A DNA stretch of 64,000 nucleotides, from positions 124,001 to 188,000 of the forward strand of contig NZ_CP067101.1 in the NCBI RefSeq assembly GCF_016616425.1, given 5' to 3'. Below are positions 1 through 9,173 of the stretch, piece after piece. The number at the start of each line of letters is the position of its first letter. The first letter of the stretch is position 1. Source of the stretch: Bradyrhizobium diazoefficiens (GTDB lineage: Bacteria > Pseudomonadota > Alphaproteobacteria > Rhizobiales > Xanthobacteraceae). The notes under the pieces are model-generated. The model ran no database searches. It worked only from the letters and a program-made list of their open reading frames with translations, and was not told where the DNA came from. A program made the translations under genes and the position numbers.

Positions 1-156
1 GAAGGCGCGCATGTGCATGAGAGCGTGCTGAAGCGGATGGGGAGCGAGCCGGATTACCGGCCGGTGAACATGCCGAAGGACTATTTGACGGTGCCGATGC
101 CGGTGCCGCCGGGGATGGAGCTGGCGGACTCGCTACCACCCTCCCCTGGAGGGTAA
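1..156 (+). CDS. 3' end of an unidentified protein (partial)
   Basis: Frame 1 is open from the first base to a TAA at 154-156 and encodes the last 51 residues of a protein whose start lies outside the window. The tail contains MPKDYLTVPMPVPPG and ends in a proline- and glycine-rich stretch. I do not recognise the family. The final codons overlap a small CCCTCC/GGAGGG inverted repeat at 139-153, so the stop codon lies within a hairpin. No function is claimed. Confidence 0.5.
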   Translation, partial: EGAHVHESVLKRMGSEPDYRPVNMPKDYLTVPMPVPPGMELADSLPPSPGG

Positions 157-289
157 GACCCCGCTACCTTCGCTTTCTGCCTTGGCCGACACTTTTCATT
201 AAAATTCTCCGGTGCGCCTTAGCCGGATCGCATCATCTGCTGTCCATCATTGGAACGGACCACCCGCCGCGAGCGGAATTGGAGGAGAC

Positions 290-541
290 GTGCCAGTACA
301 TCCGCGCAAATATGCCCGCGTGAAACCGGCGGGCCTGGTGTCCCGCCAGGCCAAGATCATCACCGACCCGCGCGCGCCGGTGATTCCCTGCACCCTGATC
401 GACTATTCGCCCGGCGGGGCCTGCGTCGATCTCGGCGGACAGGTGAGCATCCCCGATCGCTTCGAGCTGTTGCACGTCAACACCAAAAAGCGCTGCCGCA
501 TCGCCTGGAAGCGCGGCACGCGGGTCGGCGTGGTGTTTTAG
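290..541 (+). CDS. Small PilZ-like domain protein
   Basis: The protein of about 83 residues looks like a single PilZ domain. It opens with a basic RKYARV segment like the RxxxR arm of PilZ domains, followed by the core DYSPGGACVDLGG, which matches the D/NxSxxG part of the c-di-GMP-binding motif. PilZ proteins respond to c-di-GMP; binding here is inferred, because the N-terminal arm is not a perfect RxxxR. I chose the GTG at 290 because GGAGG lies four bases before it and the PilZ-like sequence begins right after; an in-frame start at 212 would add 26 low-complexity residues. It is followed by a short hairpin. Confidence 0.65.
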   Translation: MPVHPRKYARVKPAGLVSRQAKIITDPRAPVIPCTLIDYSPGGACVDLGGQVSIPDRFELLHVNTKKRCRIAWKRGTRVGVVF

Positions 542-559
542 AAACGACGTCGCCACCAC

Positions 560-579
560 CTTCTCCACAAGGGGAGAAG
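560..579 (+). terminator. Hairpin after the PilZ gene
   Basis: CTTCTCC (560-566) and GGAGAAG (573-579) form a 7-bp stem 18 bases after the PilZ stop. There is no clear U-run, so it could be a transcript-end hairpin or a decayed member of the CTCTCCC palindrome family seen at 1.2 and 16.1 kb. Confidence 0.4.
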
Positions 580-587
580 CAAGAGCC

Positions 588-998
588 CTACCTCTTCCGC
601 ATCCTGGCCTTGGCGCCGGCGACGATCTGCATGGTGACGCCGGCGATCCAGGCGGACAAGGTGAGCCAGCTCAAGCCGATATGCGGCTCGAGCCGCAGCA
701 CGATGACGGCGACGGAGACGAACGCCGTGACGGTGGCGAACAGGGTGCCGGCGGCGCTGAGGAATTCCGCGGCGTCGATCTGGCTGTGCGCGTCGTCGAA
801 CGGCATCTGCGGCGTGTCGATGCCGAGATAGAAGCCGACGCCGCCGAGCAGCATCATCAGCAGCAGAAAGCCCTGCGTGGTGAGGTGCGAAATTGCCGAT
901 CCCACATCGGCGCCGACGAACAGCCCGCACGCCGCGCCCGCCACCGCGAGGCCAACGCGCTCGAAGATGTGAGCAGCTTTGCGGACAGGATAACGCAT
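588..998 (-). CDS. Four-helix integral membrane protein of unknown function
   Basis: This 136-residue protein has four hydrophobic segments (roughly residues 14-32, 43-60, 77-103 and 109-128) and a basic C-terminal end, so it should be an inner-membrane protein. A strong ribosome binding site (GGAGGG, six bases before the ATG at 998) supports it as a real gene. I recognise no enzymatic motif or named family. It is the only gene on this strand before the repeat-filled gap at 1.0-1.37 kb, so its context says little about its role. Confidence 0.6.
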   Translation of the reverse strand: MRYPVRKAAHIFERVGLAVAGAACGLFVGADVGSAISHLTTQGFLLLMMLLGGVGFYLGIDTPQMPFDDAHSQIDAAEFLSAAGTLFATVTAFVSVAVIVLRLEPHIGLSWLTLSAWIAGVTMQIVAGAKARMRKR

Positions 999-1150
999 GA
1001 CGACCCTCCGTTGGCTCGGCTGCGCGGAAGGTTAGGCCAGTTTTGCAGGGCGTGGAAGCTCAGAGGAGTTACGGAGGGATTGGGGCGCCCCCTCGCCCCG
1101 CGTGCGGCAGGACAATCGCACATTGGGTACACGACGTGGCGGCATCGGCA

Positions 1151-1300
1151 CTGCGCTCCCTCTCCCGCTTGCGGGGGAGGGCGGGGGTGTCTCCGCGTTG
1201 GGATTGTCGTGGATTGCGGAGGATGTCCCTGCGTGGCGGGAGCCCTCACCCGCCGCGCTCTGCGAGCGCGTCGGCCTCTCCCGCAAGCGGGAGAGGCCGG
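1151..1300. repeat. REP-like palindrome pair, CTCTCCCGC family (copy 1)
   Basis: Two palindromes about 95 bases apart occupy most of the gap 999-1371. The first (1158-1181) is imperfect. The second (1273-1298) is perfect, GGCCTCTCCCGC + AA + its complement. The segment after the first arm contains GGGTGTCTCC, which recurs in the copy at 16.1 kb, so the unit is a composite element and not a simple terminator. It lies downstream of the flavin oxidoreductase gene. The rest of the gap shows no gene. Confidence 0.75.
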
Positions 1301-1371
1301 GCAAGCCCGCAGACAATCCCCGTGAAATCCATATGCGATTCCGCTGCCGCGTGCGCGGCGAGGCGAAGGCT

Positions 1372-2484
<1,113 letters not shown>

Positions 2485-2626
2485 GCGGGGGAGTTCCGGA
2501 AGGTGGGGACGACGGGAAGGAGTGTAGTGGGCGGGCGGCGGATTGCTAGGACGTCGCAGGAATAGCGGCTCGCCTCCGCGTGCATTTCAGCAAGCATTTA
2601 GTCGCGAGATCGTGCCAAAAATTCCG

Positions 2627-2813
2627 CTGTCGTCCCGGACAAGCGCCAGCGCCGATCCGGGACCCATACCCACGGGGAGATGTTTGGCGACGACTGGGAG
2701 CAGGAGCTTTGCCTTACACTCCTCCCTGGGATTATGGGTCCCGGATCTGCGCGCGCTCAAGGCGCGCTTGTCCGGGACGACAGTGGAGGTTGATGGCGCT
2801 TGTCCGGGACGAC
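2627..2813. repeat. REP-like inverted repeat, GTCGTCCCGGAC family (copy 1)
   Basis: Two perfect 20-base arms, CTGTCGTCCCGGACAAGCGC at 2627-2646 and its complement at 2764-2783, enclose about 117 bases. Each is followed inward by GGGACCCATA or its complement. A third partial arm repeats GGCGCTTGTCCGGGACGAC at 2795-2813, which suggests a local duplication. The element lies just after the stop of the phytase-like gene and fills most of the 2485-2821 gap. Nothing else is seen there. Confidence 0.85.
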
Positions 2814-2821
2814 GGCGCCCC

Positions 2822-3910
2822 CTACTCCGCCAGTGTGAATTGCAGCAGCAGGGTCCGCTGCAGCATCGAGAAATTGTCGTCGGAGATCAGCGTCAGCACG
2901 GTCTCGCCGCCTGCCGTGACGTGGGCGTCGATGCCTTCCATGTTGTCGATCTCCTGGCCGAGATCGGCGAGGAACAGCACGGGCCCGTCGACCAGTGCGC
3001 CCGGCGCGATCGATTTCAGGGGGATCGAGCGGATGCGGATGTTGACGCCGGTGAACCAGGAGAATTTGCGTTCGAGGATCAGAAGCTCGCCGGTGGGCAG
3101 CAGCACGGCATCGCTGATGTCGTATTTCTCGGAGCGGCGCACGCTGAACTGACCGGGCGAAGGGCCGCCGATCAGGAAGGCGACAAGGTTGCCGTCGGCG
3201 TCCAGACCGCGCTCGGAGAAGGCGATCAGGGTGCCGGCGAGCGGCTGCACCTGGCCCTGACTGTGTCCTTTGGGCACGACAACCAGCGCCTCCAACCCCT
3301 TGTTGGAGGGCAGCTTGCGCACGCCCGCCGGCACCGGCATCACCTCGCCGCGCGCGCGCGTGCCGCCTTTTGAAAAATCGTAGCGCAGGATCTGGTTGAC
3401 GCGCTCGAGCCCGACATAGACGACATCGCCGTCACGCGCGATCGATTCCGAATCCCACCACAGGTGCTTTTCCGTGATCGGCCGTCCCTCCGCACCCAGG
3501 AGCGGCGCGGCCTCGACGCCGTCGAGTCCCGCCATCTTGCCGCCGGAATAGCGGATGGTCCCGGTGAACCAGCCGCCCTGGTCGGACACTGCGAGGAAGC
3601 GCTCGCCCCTGGCGTCCAGCCGGATGCCGGACAATCCGCCAAAACCGCGATAGGGCGAGGTCAGCACCAGGCCGCTGCGATATTCCAGCGAGCCGAAGCG
3701 CGTACGCGTGCGGTCACGCGGCTCGAAATTGGGAATGCTGCGCGCGTTGACCTTGACGCTGACCGGCGCGGCGACGGCGTGCTCGTTCCGAAGCGCGCGC
3801 GACAGCGGCTCGGCCGTGGCTTGCGCCGGCGCAAGGCGAGAGACTGCGAGCGTGGAAAATCCCGCCGCGGCATAGCCGAGAAAGCTGCGGCGGGATTGAT
3901 GCGTGCTCAC
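2822..3910 (-). CDS. Tat-exported esterase-like protein of the phytase-like family
   Basis: The 362-residue protein starts with a twin-arginine signal ([12 protein letters not shown], then a hydrophobic stretch ending near APAQA), so it should be exported folded. The mature part resembles the Esterase_phytase (PF13449) beta-propeller family, with segments such as [24 protein letters not shown] and NMEGIDAHV. Members are annotated as esterase-like, but the substrate is not known. The GTG start at 3908-3910 overlaps the cobT stop by four bases (GTGA), so the two genes are translationally coupled and probably co-transcribed with cobS and cobT. No direct link to cobalamin follows from the sequence. 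Confidence 0.8.
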   Translation of the reverse strand: MSTHQSRRSFLGYAAAGFSTLAVSRLAPAQATAEPLSRALRNEHAVAAPVSVKVNARSIPNFEPRDRTRTRFGSLEYRSGLVLTSPYRGFGGLSGIRLDARGERFLAVSDQGGWFTGTIRYSGGKMAGLDGVEAAPLLGAEGRPITEKHLWWDSESIARDGDVVYVGLERVNQILRYDFSKGGTRARGEVMPVPAGVRKLPSNKGLEALVVVPKGHSQGQVQPLAGTLIAFSERGLDADGNLVAFLIGGPSPGQFSVRRSEKYDISDAVLLPTGELLILERKFSWFTGVNIRIRSIPLKSIAPGALVDGPVLFLADLGQEIDNMEGIDAHVTAGGETVLTLISDDNFSMLQRTLLLQFTLAE

Positions 3911-5808
3911 GAATGCAATTTACGTCGCGGGCGAGCGGGCGCTTGCGTTGGCGCGGTATTGGTCTCGCTGAACAGTTCTGCGAGCTTTTCGGTGATGGCG
4001 CCGCCGAGCTCCTCGGCGTCCACGATCGTCACGGCGCGGCGATAGTAGCGCGTCACGTCATGGCCGATGCCGATCGCGATCAGCTCGACCGGCGAGCGGG
4101 TCTCGATCTCCTCGATGATGTGGCGCAGATGCCGCTCGAGATAGTTGCCGGGATTGACCGACAGCGTGGAATCGTCGACCGGCGCACCGTCCGAGATCAT
4201 CATCAGGATCTTGCGCTGCTCCGGCCGGCCTAAGAGGCGCTTGTGCGCCCAGTCCAGCGCCTCGCCGTCGATGTTCTCCTTGAGCAGGCCCTCGCGCATC
4301 ATCAGGCCGAGATTTTTTCGCGCACGGCGCCATGGCGCATCCGCCGACTTGTAGATGATGTGGCGGAGATCGTTGAGGCGGCCGGGATTGGCCGGCTTGC
4401 CGGCGGCAAGCCACGATTCGCGCGATTGCCCGCCCTTCCAGGCGCGCGTGGTGAAGCCGAGGATCTCGACCTTGACGCCGCAACGCTCCAGCGTGCGGGC
4501 GAGAATGTCGGCGCAGGTCGCGGCGACCGTGATCGGGCGGCCGCGCATCGAGCCGGAATTGTCGAGCAGCAGCGTCACCACGGTGTCGCGGAACGTCGCC
4601 TCCTTCTCGTGCATGAAGGACAGCGGATGATAGGGATCGGTGACGACGCGCGACAGGCGCGCGGGATCCAGGATGCCCTCTTCGAGATCGAACTCCCAGG
4701 CCCGGTTCTGCTGCGCCATCAGCTTGCGCTGCAGGCGGTTGGCGAGGCGGGCGACGATGCCCTGAAGATGCGCCAGTTGCTTGTCGAGATAGGCGCGCAG
4801 GCGCTCCAGCTCGTCATGGTCGCAGAGGTCCTCGGCGGCGACGATCTCGTCGAATTTCGGCGCGAAGGCGTGGTATTCCGGCCCGCGCGGCTCGTTCTTG
4901 CCGTGCGCATTCGGCCGCGTCGCCTCGCCCGGCGTTTCGTCGTCGCCGAGCTCGCCCTCGTCGAAGGTGTCCGAGGTCGAGGCCTGCGCGCTTTCCATCG
5001 CGCTCTCGCTCATCTCCTCGCTCGAGGCCTGCGCCTGGTCGGCGCTCATCTCCTGGGCGGCATCGGAATCGGGCGAGCCTTCGGCACCGGACTGGTCGTT
5101 GTCGCCGTCCTGGTTCTCGTCGTTGTCGTCATTGTCTTCGCTGTCGGCGCTGCGCTCGTCGCCGAGCTCGAGCGCCGTCAACAGATCGTGCACGGCATCG
5201 CCGAATCGGGTCTGGTCCTCGACGAGGGTATCGAGCCGGTCGAGCCGCCTGCCGATCTTGTCTTCGAGGATGGGACGCCAGAGATCGACCATCTTCTTGG
5301 CGGCGGTCGGCGGCGCCATCCCGGTCAGGCGCTCGCGCACCAGCATCGCCAGCGCATCCGCCAGCGGGGCATCGGCGCGGTCGGTGATCTCGTCGAACTT
5401 GCCGCGGTGGAAATGATCGTCGAGCATCGCGGTGAGGTTTTTCGCAACGCCCGCCATGCGGCGCGCGCCGATCGCCTCGACCCGGGCCTGCTCCACCGCC
5501 TCGAACACGCCGCGCGCCTGCGGATTGCCCGGCATCAGCTTGCGATGCAGCTTTGGATCGTGACAGGCGATCTTGAGCGCGATGGAATCGGCGTGGCCAC
5601 GCACGACCGCGGCGTCGCGCCTGGTCATTTTTCGCGCCGGTTCAGGCAAGCGGGCTTTGCCCGGCGCGAGTCCCGGCCGCTCGGCCGCGAACGAGACGTC
5701 GAGCTCCGGCGTCTTGGCGATCGCCTTGAGGCAGGAGGCGACCGAGCGCTTGAACGGCTCGGTCGGCGCTTCCTTGGTGGTGCGGAATTTGGAGTTGGAG
5801 GTGGTCAT
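3907..5808 (-). CDS. cobT: Aerobic cobaltochelatase subunit CobT
   Basis: CobT works with CobS and CobN to insert cobalt into hydrogenobyrinate a,c-diamide in the aerobic cobalamin pathway. This 633-residue protein has the expected three parts: an N-terminal helical region, a long Asp/Glu/Ser-rich linker at about residues 215-310, and a C-terminal von Willebrand A domain with the metal-binding DNSGSM and SDGAP motifs. It follows cobS by 49 bases on the same strand. The cobN subunit and the rest of the pathway are not in the window, which is usual for Rhizobiales. This strand's reading frame is certain; the large open frame opposite is a shadow. Confidence 0.97.
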   Translation of the reverse strand: MTTSNSKFRTTKEAPTEPFKRSVASCLKAIAKTPELDVSFAAERPGLAPGKARLPEPARKMTRRDAAVVRGHADSIALKIACHDPKLHRKLMPGNPQARGVFEAVEQARVEAIGARRMAGVAKNLTAMLDDHFHRGKFDEITDRADAPLADALAMLVRERLTGMAPPTAAKKMVDLWRPILEDKIGRRLDRLDTLVEDQTRFGDAVHDLLTALELGDERSADSEDNDDNDENQDGDNDQSGAEGSPDSDAAQEMSADQAQASSEEMSESAMESAQASTSDTFDEGELGDDETPGEATRPNAHGKNEPRGPEYHAFAPKFDEIVAAEDLCDHDELERLRAYLDKQLAHLQGIVARLANRLQRKLMAQQNRAWEFDLEEGILDPARLSRVVTDPYHPLSFMHEKEATFRDTVVTLLLDNSGSMRGRPITVAATCADILARTLERCGVKVEILGFTTRAWKGGQSRESWLAAGKPANPGRLNDLRHIIYKSADAPWRRARKNLGLMMREGLLKENIDGEALDWAHKRLLGRPEQRKILMMISDGAPVDDSTLSVNPGNYLERHLRHIIEEIETRSPVELIAIGIGHDVTRYYRRAVTIVDAEELGGAITEKLAELFSETNTAPTQAPARPRRKLHS

Positions 5809-5857
5809 CTCACCCTGTCCGTCGTCGCGGCGAAGACTGCGGACGACATCTCGAACC

Positions 5858-6856
5858 TCAGCTCAGCGCCACGTTGACCGCCGATTCCGGCAGCTCCGCG
5901 TTGAAGCAGCGCTGGTAGAACTCGGCGACCAGGGGACGCTCGAGCTCGTCGCACTTGTTGAGGAAGGTGACGCGGAAGGCAAATCCGATATCGCCGAAGA
6001 TGTCGGCGTTTTCCGCCCAGGTGATCACCGTGCGCGGGCTCATCACCGTCGACAGGTCGCCATTGGCGAAGGCGTTGCGGGTGAGATCGGCGAGGCGCAC
6101 CATCTTGTTGACGATGTCGCGGCCCTCGCCCGTGCGATAGTGCCTGGCCTTGGCCAGCACGATCTCCACTTCCTCGTCATGGCTGAGATAGTTCAGCGTG
6201 GTCACGATCGACCAGCGGTCCATCTGGCCCTGGTTGATCTGCTGGGTGCCGTGATAGAGGCCCGAGGTATCGCCGAGGCCGACGGTGTTCGCCGTGGCGA
6301 ACATCCGGAATGCCGGGTGCGGCTTGATCACCTTGTTCTGGTCGAGCAGCGTCAGGCGGCCGGAGACTTCGAGCACGCGCTGGATCACGAACATCACGTC
6401 CGGGCGGCCGGCGTCGTATTCGTCGAACACCAGCGCGACGTTGTGCTGCAGCGCCCAGGGCAGGATGCCATCGCGGAATTCGGTGACCTGCTTGCCGTCG
6501 CGGACCACGATCGAGTCCTTGCCGACGAGGTCGATACGGCTGATGTGGCTGTCGAGGTTGACGCGCACGCAGGGCCAGTTCAGGCGGGCTGCGACCTGCT
6601 CGATATGGGTGGATTTGCCGGTGCCGTGATAGCCGGTCACCATCACGCGGCGGTTGCGCGCGAAGCCGGCGAGAATGGCGAGCGTGGTGGCGCGGTCGAA
6701 GCGGTAATCGGAATCGACTTCGGGCACATGAGGATCGACTTCGGAATAGGCCGGGACTTCGAGATCGCTGTCGATCCCGAACACCTGGCGCACCGACACC
6801 TTCATGTCGGGCAGGCCGGAAACTTCCTCAACTTTGGACAGGGCGGCGGTCGTCAT
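5858..6856 (-). CDS. cobS: Aerobic cobaltochelatase subunit CobS (AAA+ ATPase)
   Basis: CobS is the AAA+ ATPase that forms a hexameric complex with CobT and powers cobalt insertion by CobN. In this 332-residue protein the Walker A motif GYHGTGKS lies at residues 75-82 and the Walker B segment is LVFDEYDAG. The ATG at 6856 is chosen over an upstream TTG because CGGAGGA sits at the right distance before it. The gene heads the cobS-cobT-esterase transcript. It is transcribed away from the DedA gene; no cobalamin riboswitch was recognised in its 300-base upstream gap. Confidence 0.96.
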   Translation of the reverse strand: MTTAALSKVEEVSGLPDMKVSVRQVFGIDSDLEVPAYSEVDPHVPEVDSDYRFDRATTLAILAGFARNRRVMVTGYHGTGKSTHIEQVAARLNWPCVRVNLDSHISRIDLVGKDSIVVRDGKQVTEFRDGILPWALQHNVALVFDEYDAGRPDVMFVIQRVLEVSGRLTLLDQNKVIKPHPAFRMFATANTVGLGDTSGLYHGTQQINQGQMDRWSIVTTLNYLSHDEEVEIVLAKARHYRTGEGRDIVNKMVRLADLTRNAFANGDLSTVMSPRTVITWAENADIFGDIGFAFRVTFLNKCDELERPLVAEFYQRCFNAELPESAVNVALS

Positions 6857-7156
6857 CAATCCTCCGAGGTCCCGGGCGGTCCCCGAAACCGGTTATTTGC
6901 ACGTTGGCTGCGGCTGGGTGCTGAAAATCAACCTATCAGAGACAAGTGACCGGCAGAAGCCCGCCCTCCAATCAAAGTTCCATTGTCTTTTCATTTAGAT
7001 AGGCAAGGAACGCAGTTTTTGGAGGGCTGCCTTGCGAATCACGCTCGAATTTCGCACCGGGACGGCGGCCCTGCCCGGGCGAATGGCACATTTTCCGGCT
7101 CTCCTGACTTACATAGGGTGCAGGCCCCAGCGCTCCAACCCGCCGCGAAAGACGAC
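6857..7156. other. Divergent intergenic region, cobS / dedA
   Basis: These 300 bases must carry the promoters of cobS (leftward) and of the DedA gene (rightward). An open frame runs in from 6983 in the DedA frame, but its codons encode a region unlike DedA proteins, so I treat it as untranslated. No repeat of the families found elsewhere in the window is present, and I see no convincing hairpin or conserved leader. Confidence 0.5.
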
Positions 7157-7816
7157 GTGACGTCCTTTCTCGATCCCCTCATCTCGTTCGTCTCGGCCCA
7201 TCCGTGGCTGGCCTATCTGACCCTGTTCCTGGCGGCGCTGCTCGAAGCCGTGCCGGTGGTGGGATCGGTGATCCCCGGCTCGACCATCATCCTGGCGCTC
7301 AGCGCCCTGGTTCCGGGCGGCGAGCTGACACTGCCCTGGGTGCTGTTCGCCGCCGCGCTTGGTGCGGTGCTCGGAGACGGTTCGGCCTATTGGATCGGGC
7401 ACCGGCGGCAGCGCGAGATTCTCGACACCTGGCCGCTGGCCAACTATCCGCGCGTGGTCGCCGAGAGCGAAAGCTTCTTCAACCGCTTCGGCACCGCGGC
7501 CGTGTTCTTCGCCCGCTTCGTGCCGCCGATCCGCGCCTTCGTGCCTGTCACCGCCGGTGCGCTTGGCATGACGCCTGCGAAGTTCTACGCGGTGAACATC
7601 CCGGCGATCCTGGTCTGGGCCCCGGCCCATGTGCTGCCAGGCGTCCTGGCGGTCTCAGCGCTGCATGAATATGCCGGGCTGCCGCATCACGGGCATGTCG
7701 GCAAGCACATCTGGATTTTGACGGTGGCGGGCGTGGCGATCGTGGTCGGCGCGGGCGTGTGGGTCTATCGCCGGCGGAATAGCAGTGGTGTCGCGACGGT
7801 GAAGCCGCAGGGATAG
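7157..7816 (+). CDS. DedA family membrane protein
   Basis: The 219-residue protein is an SNARE-associated/DedA (VTT domain) integral membrane protein. It shows the family's E-x-P-VVGSVIPGS motif near residue 32 and the conserved FFARFVPPIRAFVPVTAGALGM-type loop, followed by C-terminal membrane segments. DedA proteins support envelope homeostasis and are implicated in lipid carrier recycling; the exact substrate here is unknown. The GTG at 7157 starts exactly at the family N-terminus (VTSFLDPLISF); upstream in-frame sequence does not look like DedA. Ribosome binding sequence is weak (GAAAGACGAC). A terminator-like hairpin follows at once. Confidence 0.85.
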   Translation: MTSFLDPLISFVSAHPWLAYLTLFLAALLEAVPVVGSVIPGSTIILALSALVPGGELTLPWVLFAAALGAVLGDGSAYWIGHRRQREILDTWPLANYPRVVAESESFFNRFGTAAVFFARFVPPIRAFVPVTAGALGMTPAKFYAVNIPAILVWAPAHVLPGVLAVSALHEYAGLPHHGHVGKHIWILTVAGVAIVVGAGVWVYRRRNSSGVATVKPQG

Positions 7817-7824
7817 ATCTTACC

Positions 7825-7848
7825 CTGTCCCCTCCAGGAGGGTGACAG
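7825..7848 (+). terminator. Hairpin between dedA and the convergent HTH-citrate synthase gene
   Basis: CTGTCCCCTCC (7825-7835) pairs with GGAGGGTGACAG (7837-7848) with one bulged base and a one-base nominal loop. It begins nine bases after the DedA stop. There is no U-run. It could end either convergent transcript. Confidence 0.5.
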
Positions 7849-7871
7849 TACGCCTCGCCGCTTTGCGCTGT

Positions 7872-9098
7872 TCAGCTCTTCAAGTCAGCCCCTGCGCGCC
7901 GCCCCGGCGCCGGTCCCACATACCTCGCCCTTGGCCTGATCAGCTTGCCGAACTGCAACTGCTCGCTGGCGTGCGCGATCCAGCCGACGCTGCGGGCCAT
8001 CGCGAACAGCGCGAGCTCGCTGCCTGCAGGCAGCCGCAGCGCGTGCACCAGCACCGCGAGCGCATAGTCGATGTTGACGAACTCGCCGGTCGCTTCCGCG
8101 ATCCGCTCCGGCACCTCGCGGGTGAATTTGCGCGGCGCGCCGGCGCGAGAGAGCGCGTTGAGCAGCGATTGCGCGCGGGGATCGCCGCGCTTGTAGACGC
8201 CGTGGCCGAAGCCGGCAAAGCGCTCGCCAAGCGCAACGCGCTCGCGCACAACAGGGGCGACGTCGCGATCGACCAGCGTCTTGACGAGCTGCGAAGCCAG
8301 CACGCCGGCGCCGCCATGCTTCGGCCCTTTCAGCGCGGCGAGGCCGGCGATCACGGAATCATAGAGGTTGAGGCCGGTCGAGGCCGCGCAGCGCGCGGTG
8401 AAGGTCGAGGCGTTCAATTCATGATCGGCGAGCAGCACCAGCGCGCGGCGGATCAGATCGGGCGCATGCTTGTTGTCGGGCGCCCAGGCCTGTGCGACCT
8501 GCCGATGCAGCGGCTCGGCCGAGGCTTCCGCATTGAGCATGGCCGCAACCAGCAGACGGACGATCCGCGCGCCGACCATGGCGCGACCATCGGGCGCCCG
8601 GGTGAACGCGCGGGGATCGGCGCTCGCGGCCAGCGCCAGCACGGCGATCGCGCGCTCGATCGGCGCCGCCCGGCGCGCGGCTTGCCCGATCGCGCGCATC
8701 TCCTCGGATATCTCGGGTTGATTGTCCTGTTCGAACGGATCGACGCCGGAGACGTCCCACAGCAATGTCGCCGCATGCTCCAGCGTGCCGTTCTCGGAAA
8801 GATCGACGCAATTGACGCCGCGATAGATCGCGCCCGCTTCGGTGATCGTCGATATCTCGGTGTCCATCACCGGCAGGTCGGCGTCGAAGCTGCGCAGGCC
8901 GCGCGGCTCCGGCGAGGGCACCCGGCGCTCCTTCAGTGCGCGGACGTCCTCGGCACGGTAGCGGTTCTTGCGCGAATCCGGCGTCGGCTCGGAGCGGATC
9001 AGGCCGCGGCTGACATAGGCGTAGAGCGTGGCCGGCGAGATCGCGAGTTCGGCCGCAGCCTCCCGGGCGGACAAATAGAGCGCCGAAGAATTTTTCAT
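7872..9098 (-). CDS. Citrate synthase family protein with N-terminal helix-turn-helix
   Basis: This 408-residue protein fuses an excisionase/MerR-type DNA-binding domain (residues about 8-58; SAREAAAELAISPATLYAYV and a wing with NRYRAEDVRAL) to a citrate synthase fold. The three catalytic positions are present: His261 (KHGGA), His299 (GFGH) and Asp344 (VNID), as is the oxaloacetate-binding arginine of DPRA. It may be a DNA-binding enzyme that senses acyl-CoA or oxaloacetate; this is inference. I chose the ATG at 9098 over an in-frame TTG at 9116, which lies inside a perfect palindrome. No ribosome binding site precedes either. It is divergent to a second paralogue. Confidence 0.88.
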   Translation of the reverse strand: MKNSSALYLSAREAAAELAISPATLYAYVSRGLIRSEPTPDSRKNRYRAEDVRALKERRVPSPEPRGLRSFDADLPVMDTEISTITEAGAIYRGVNCVDLSENGTLEHAATLLWDVSGVDPFEQDNQPEISEEMRAIGQAARRAAPIERAIAVLALAASADPRAFTRAPDGRAMVGARIVRLLVAAMLNAEASAEPLHRQVAQAWAPDNKHAPDLIRRALVLLADHELNASTFTARCAASTGLNLYDSVIAGLAALKGPKHGGAGVLASQLVKTLVDRDVAPVVRERVALGERFAGFGHGVYKRGDPRAQSLLNALSRAGAPRKFTREVPERIAEATGEFVNIDYALAVLVHALRLPAGSELALFAMARSVGWIAHASEQLQFGKLIRPRARYVGPAPGRRAGADLKS

Positions 9099-9099
9099 A

Positions 9100-9126
9100 T
9101 TGATTAATGTAATCAAGATTGATCAA
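9100..9126. promoter_or_regulatory. Palindromes in the divergent citrate synthase promoter
   Basis: TTGATTA-ATG-TAATCAA at 9100-9116 is a perfect 7-bp inverted repeat, and TTGATCAA at 9119-9126 is a second perfect palindrome sharing the TTGAT/ATCAA half-sites. They lie between the two divergent citrate synthase genes, directly upstream of the HTH-containing one. The likely reader is that HTH domain, giving autoregulation; this is inference from position and symmetry. Confidence 0.65.
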
Positions 9127-9173
9127 TGTGTCGAGAGGCCCGACCTTGTCTCCGTGAAAAGGAGATTTGGGCC

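Noticed and set aside
4243..5877. A 544-codon plus-strand frame opposite cobT.
   Set aside because: It is a shadow of cobT with Arg/Ala/Val-rich composition and no motif.
6983..7156. N-terminal extension of the DedA protein from an ATG-type start at 6983.
   Set aside because: The added 58 residues do not resemble DedA proteins, and the family N-terminus begins at the GTG at 7157.
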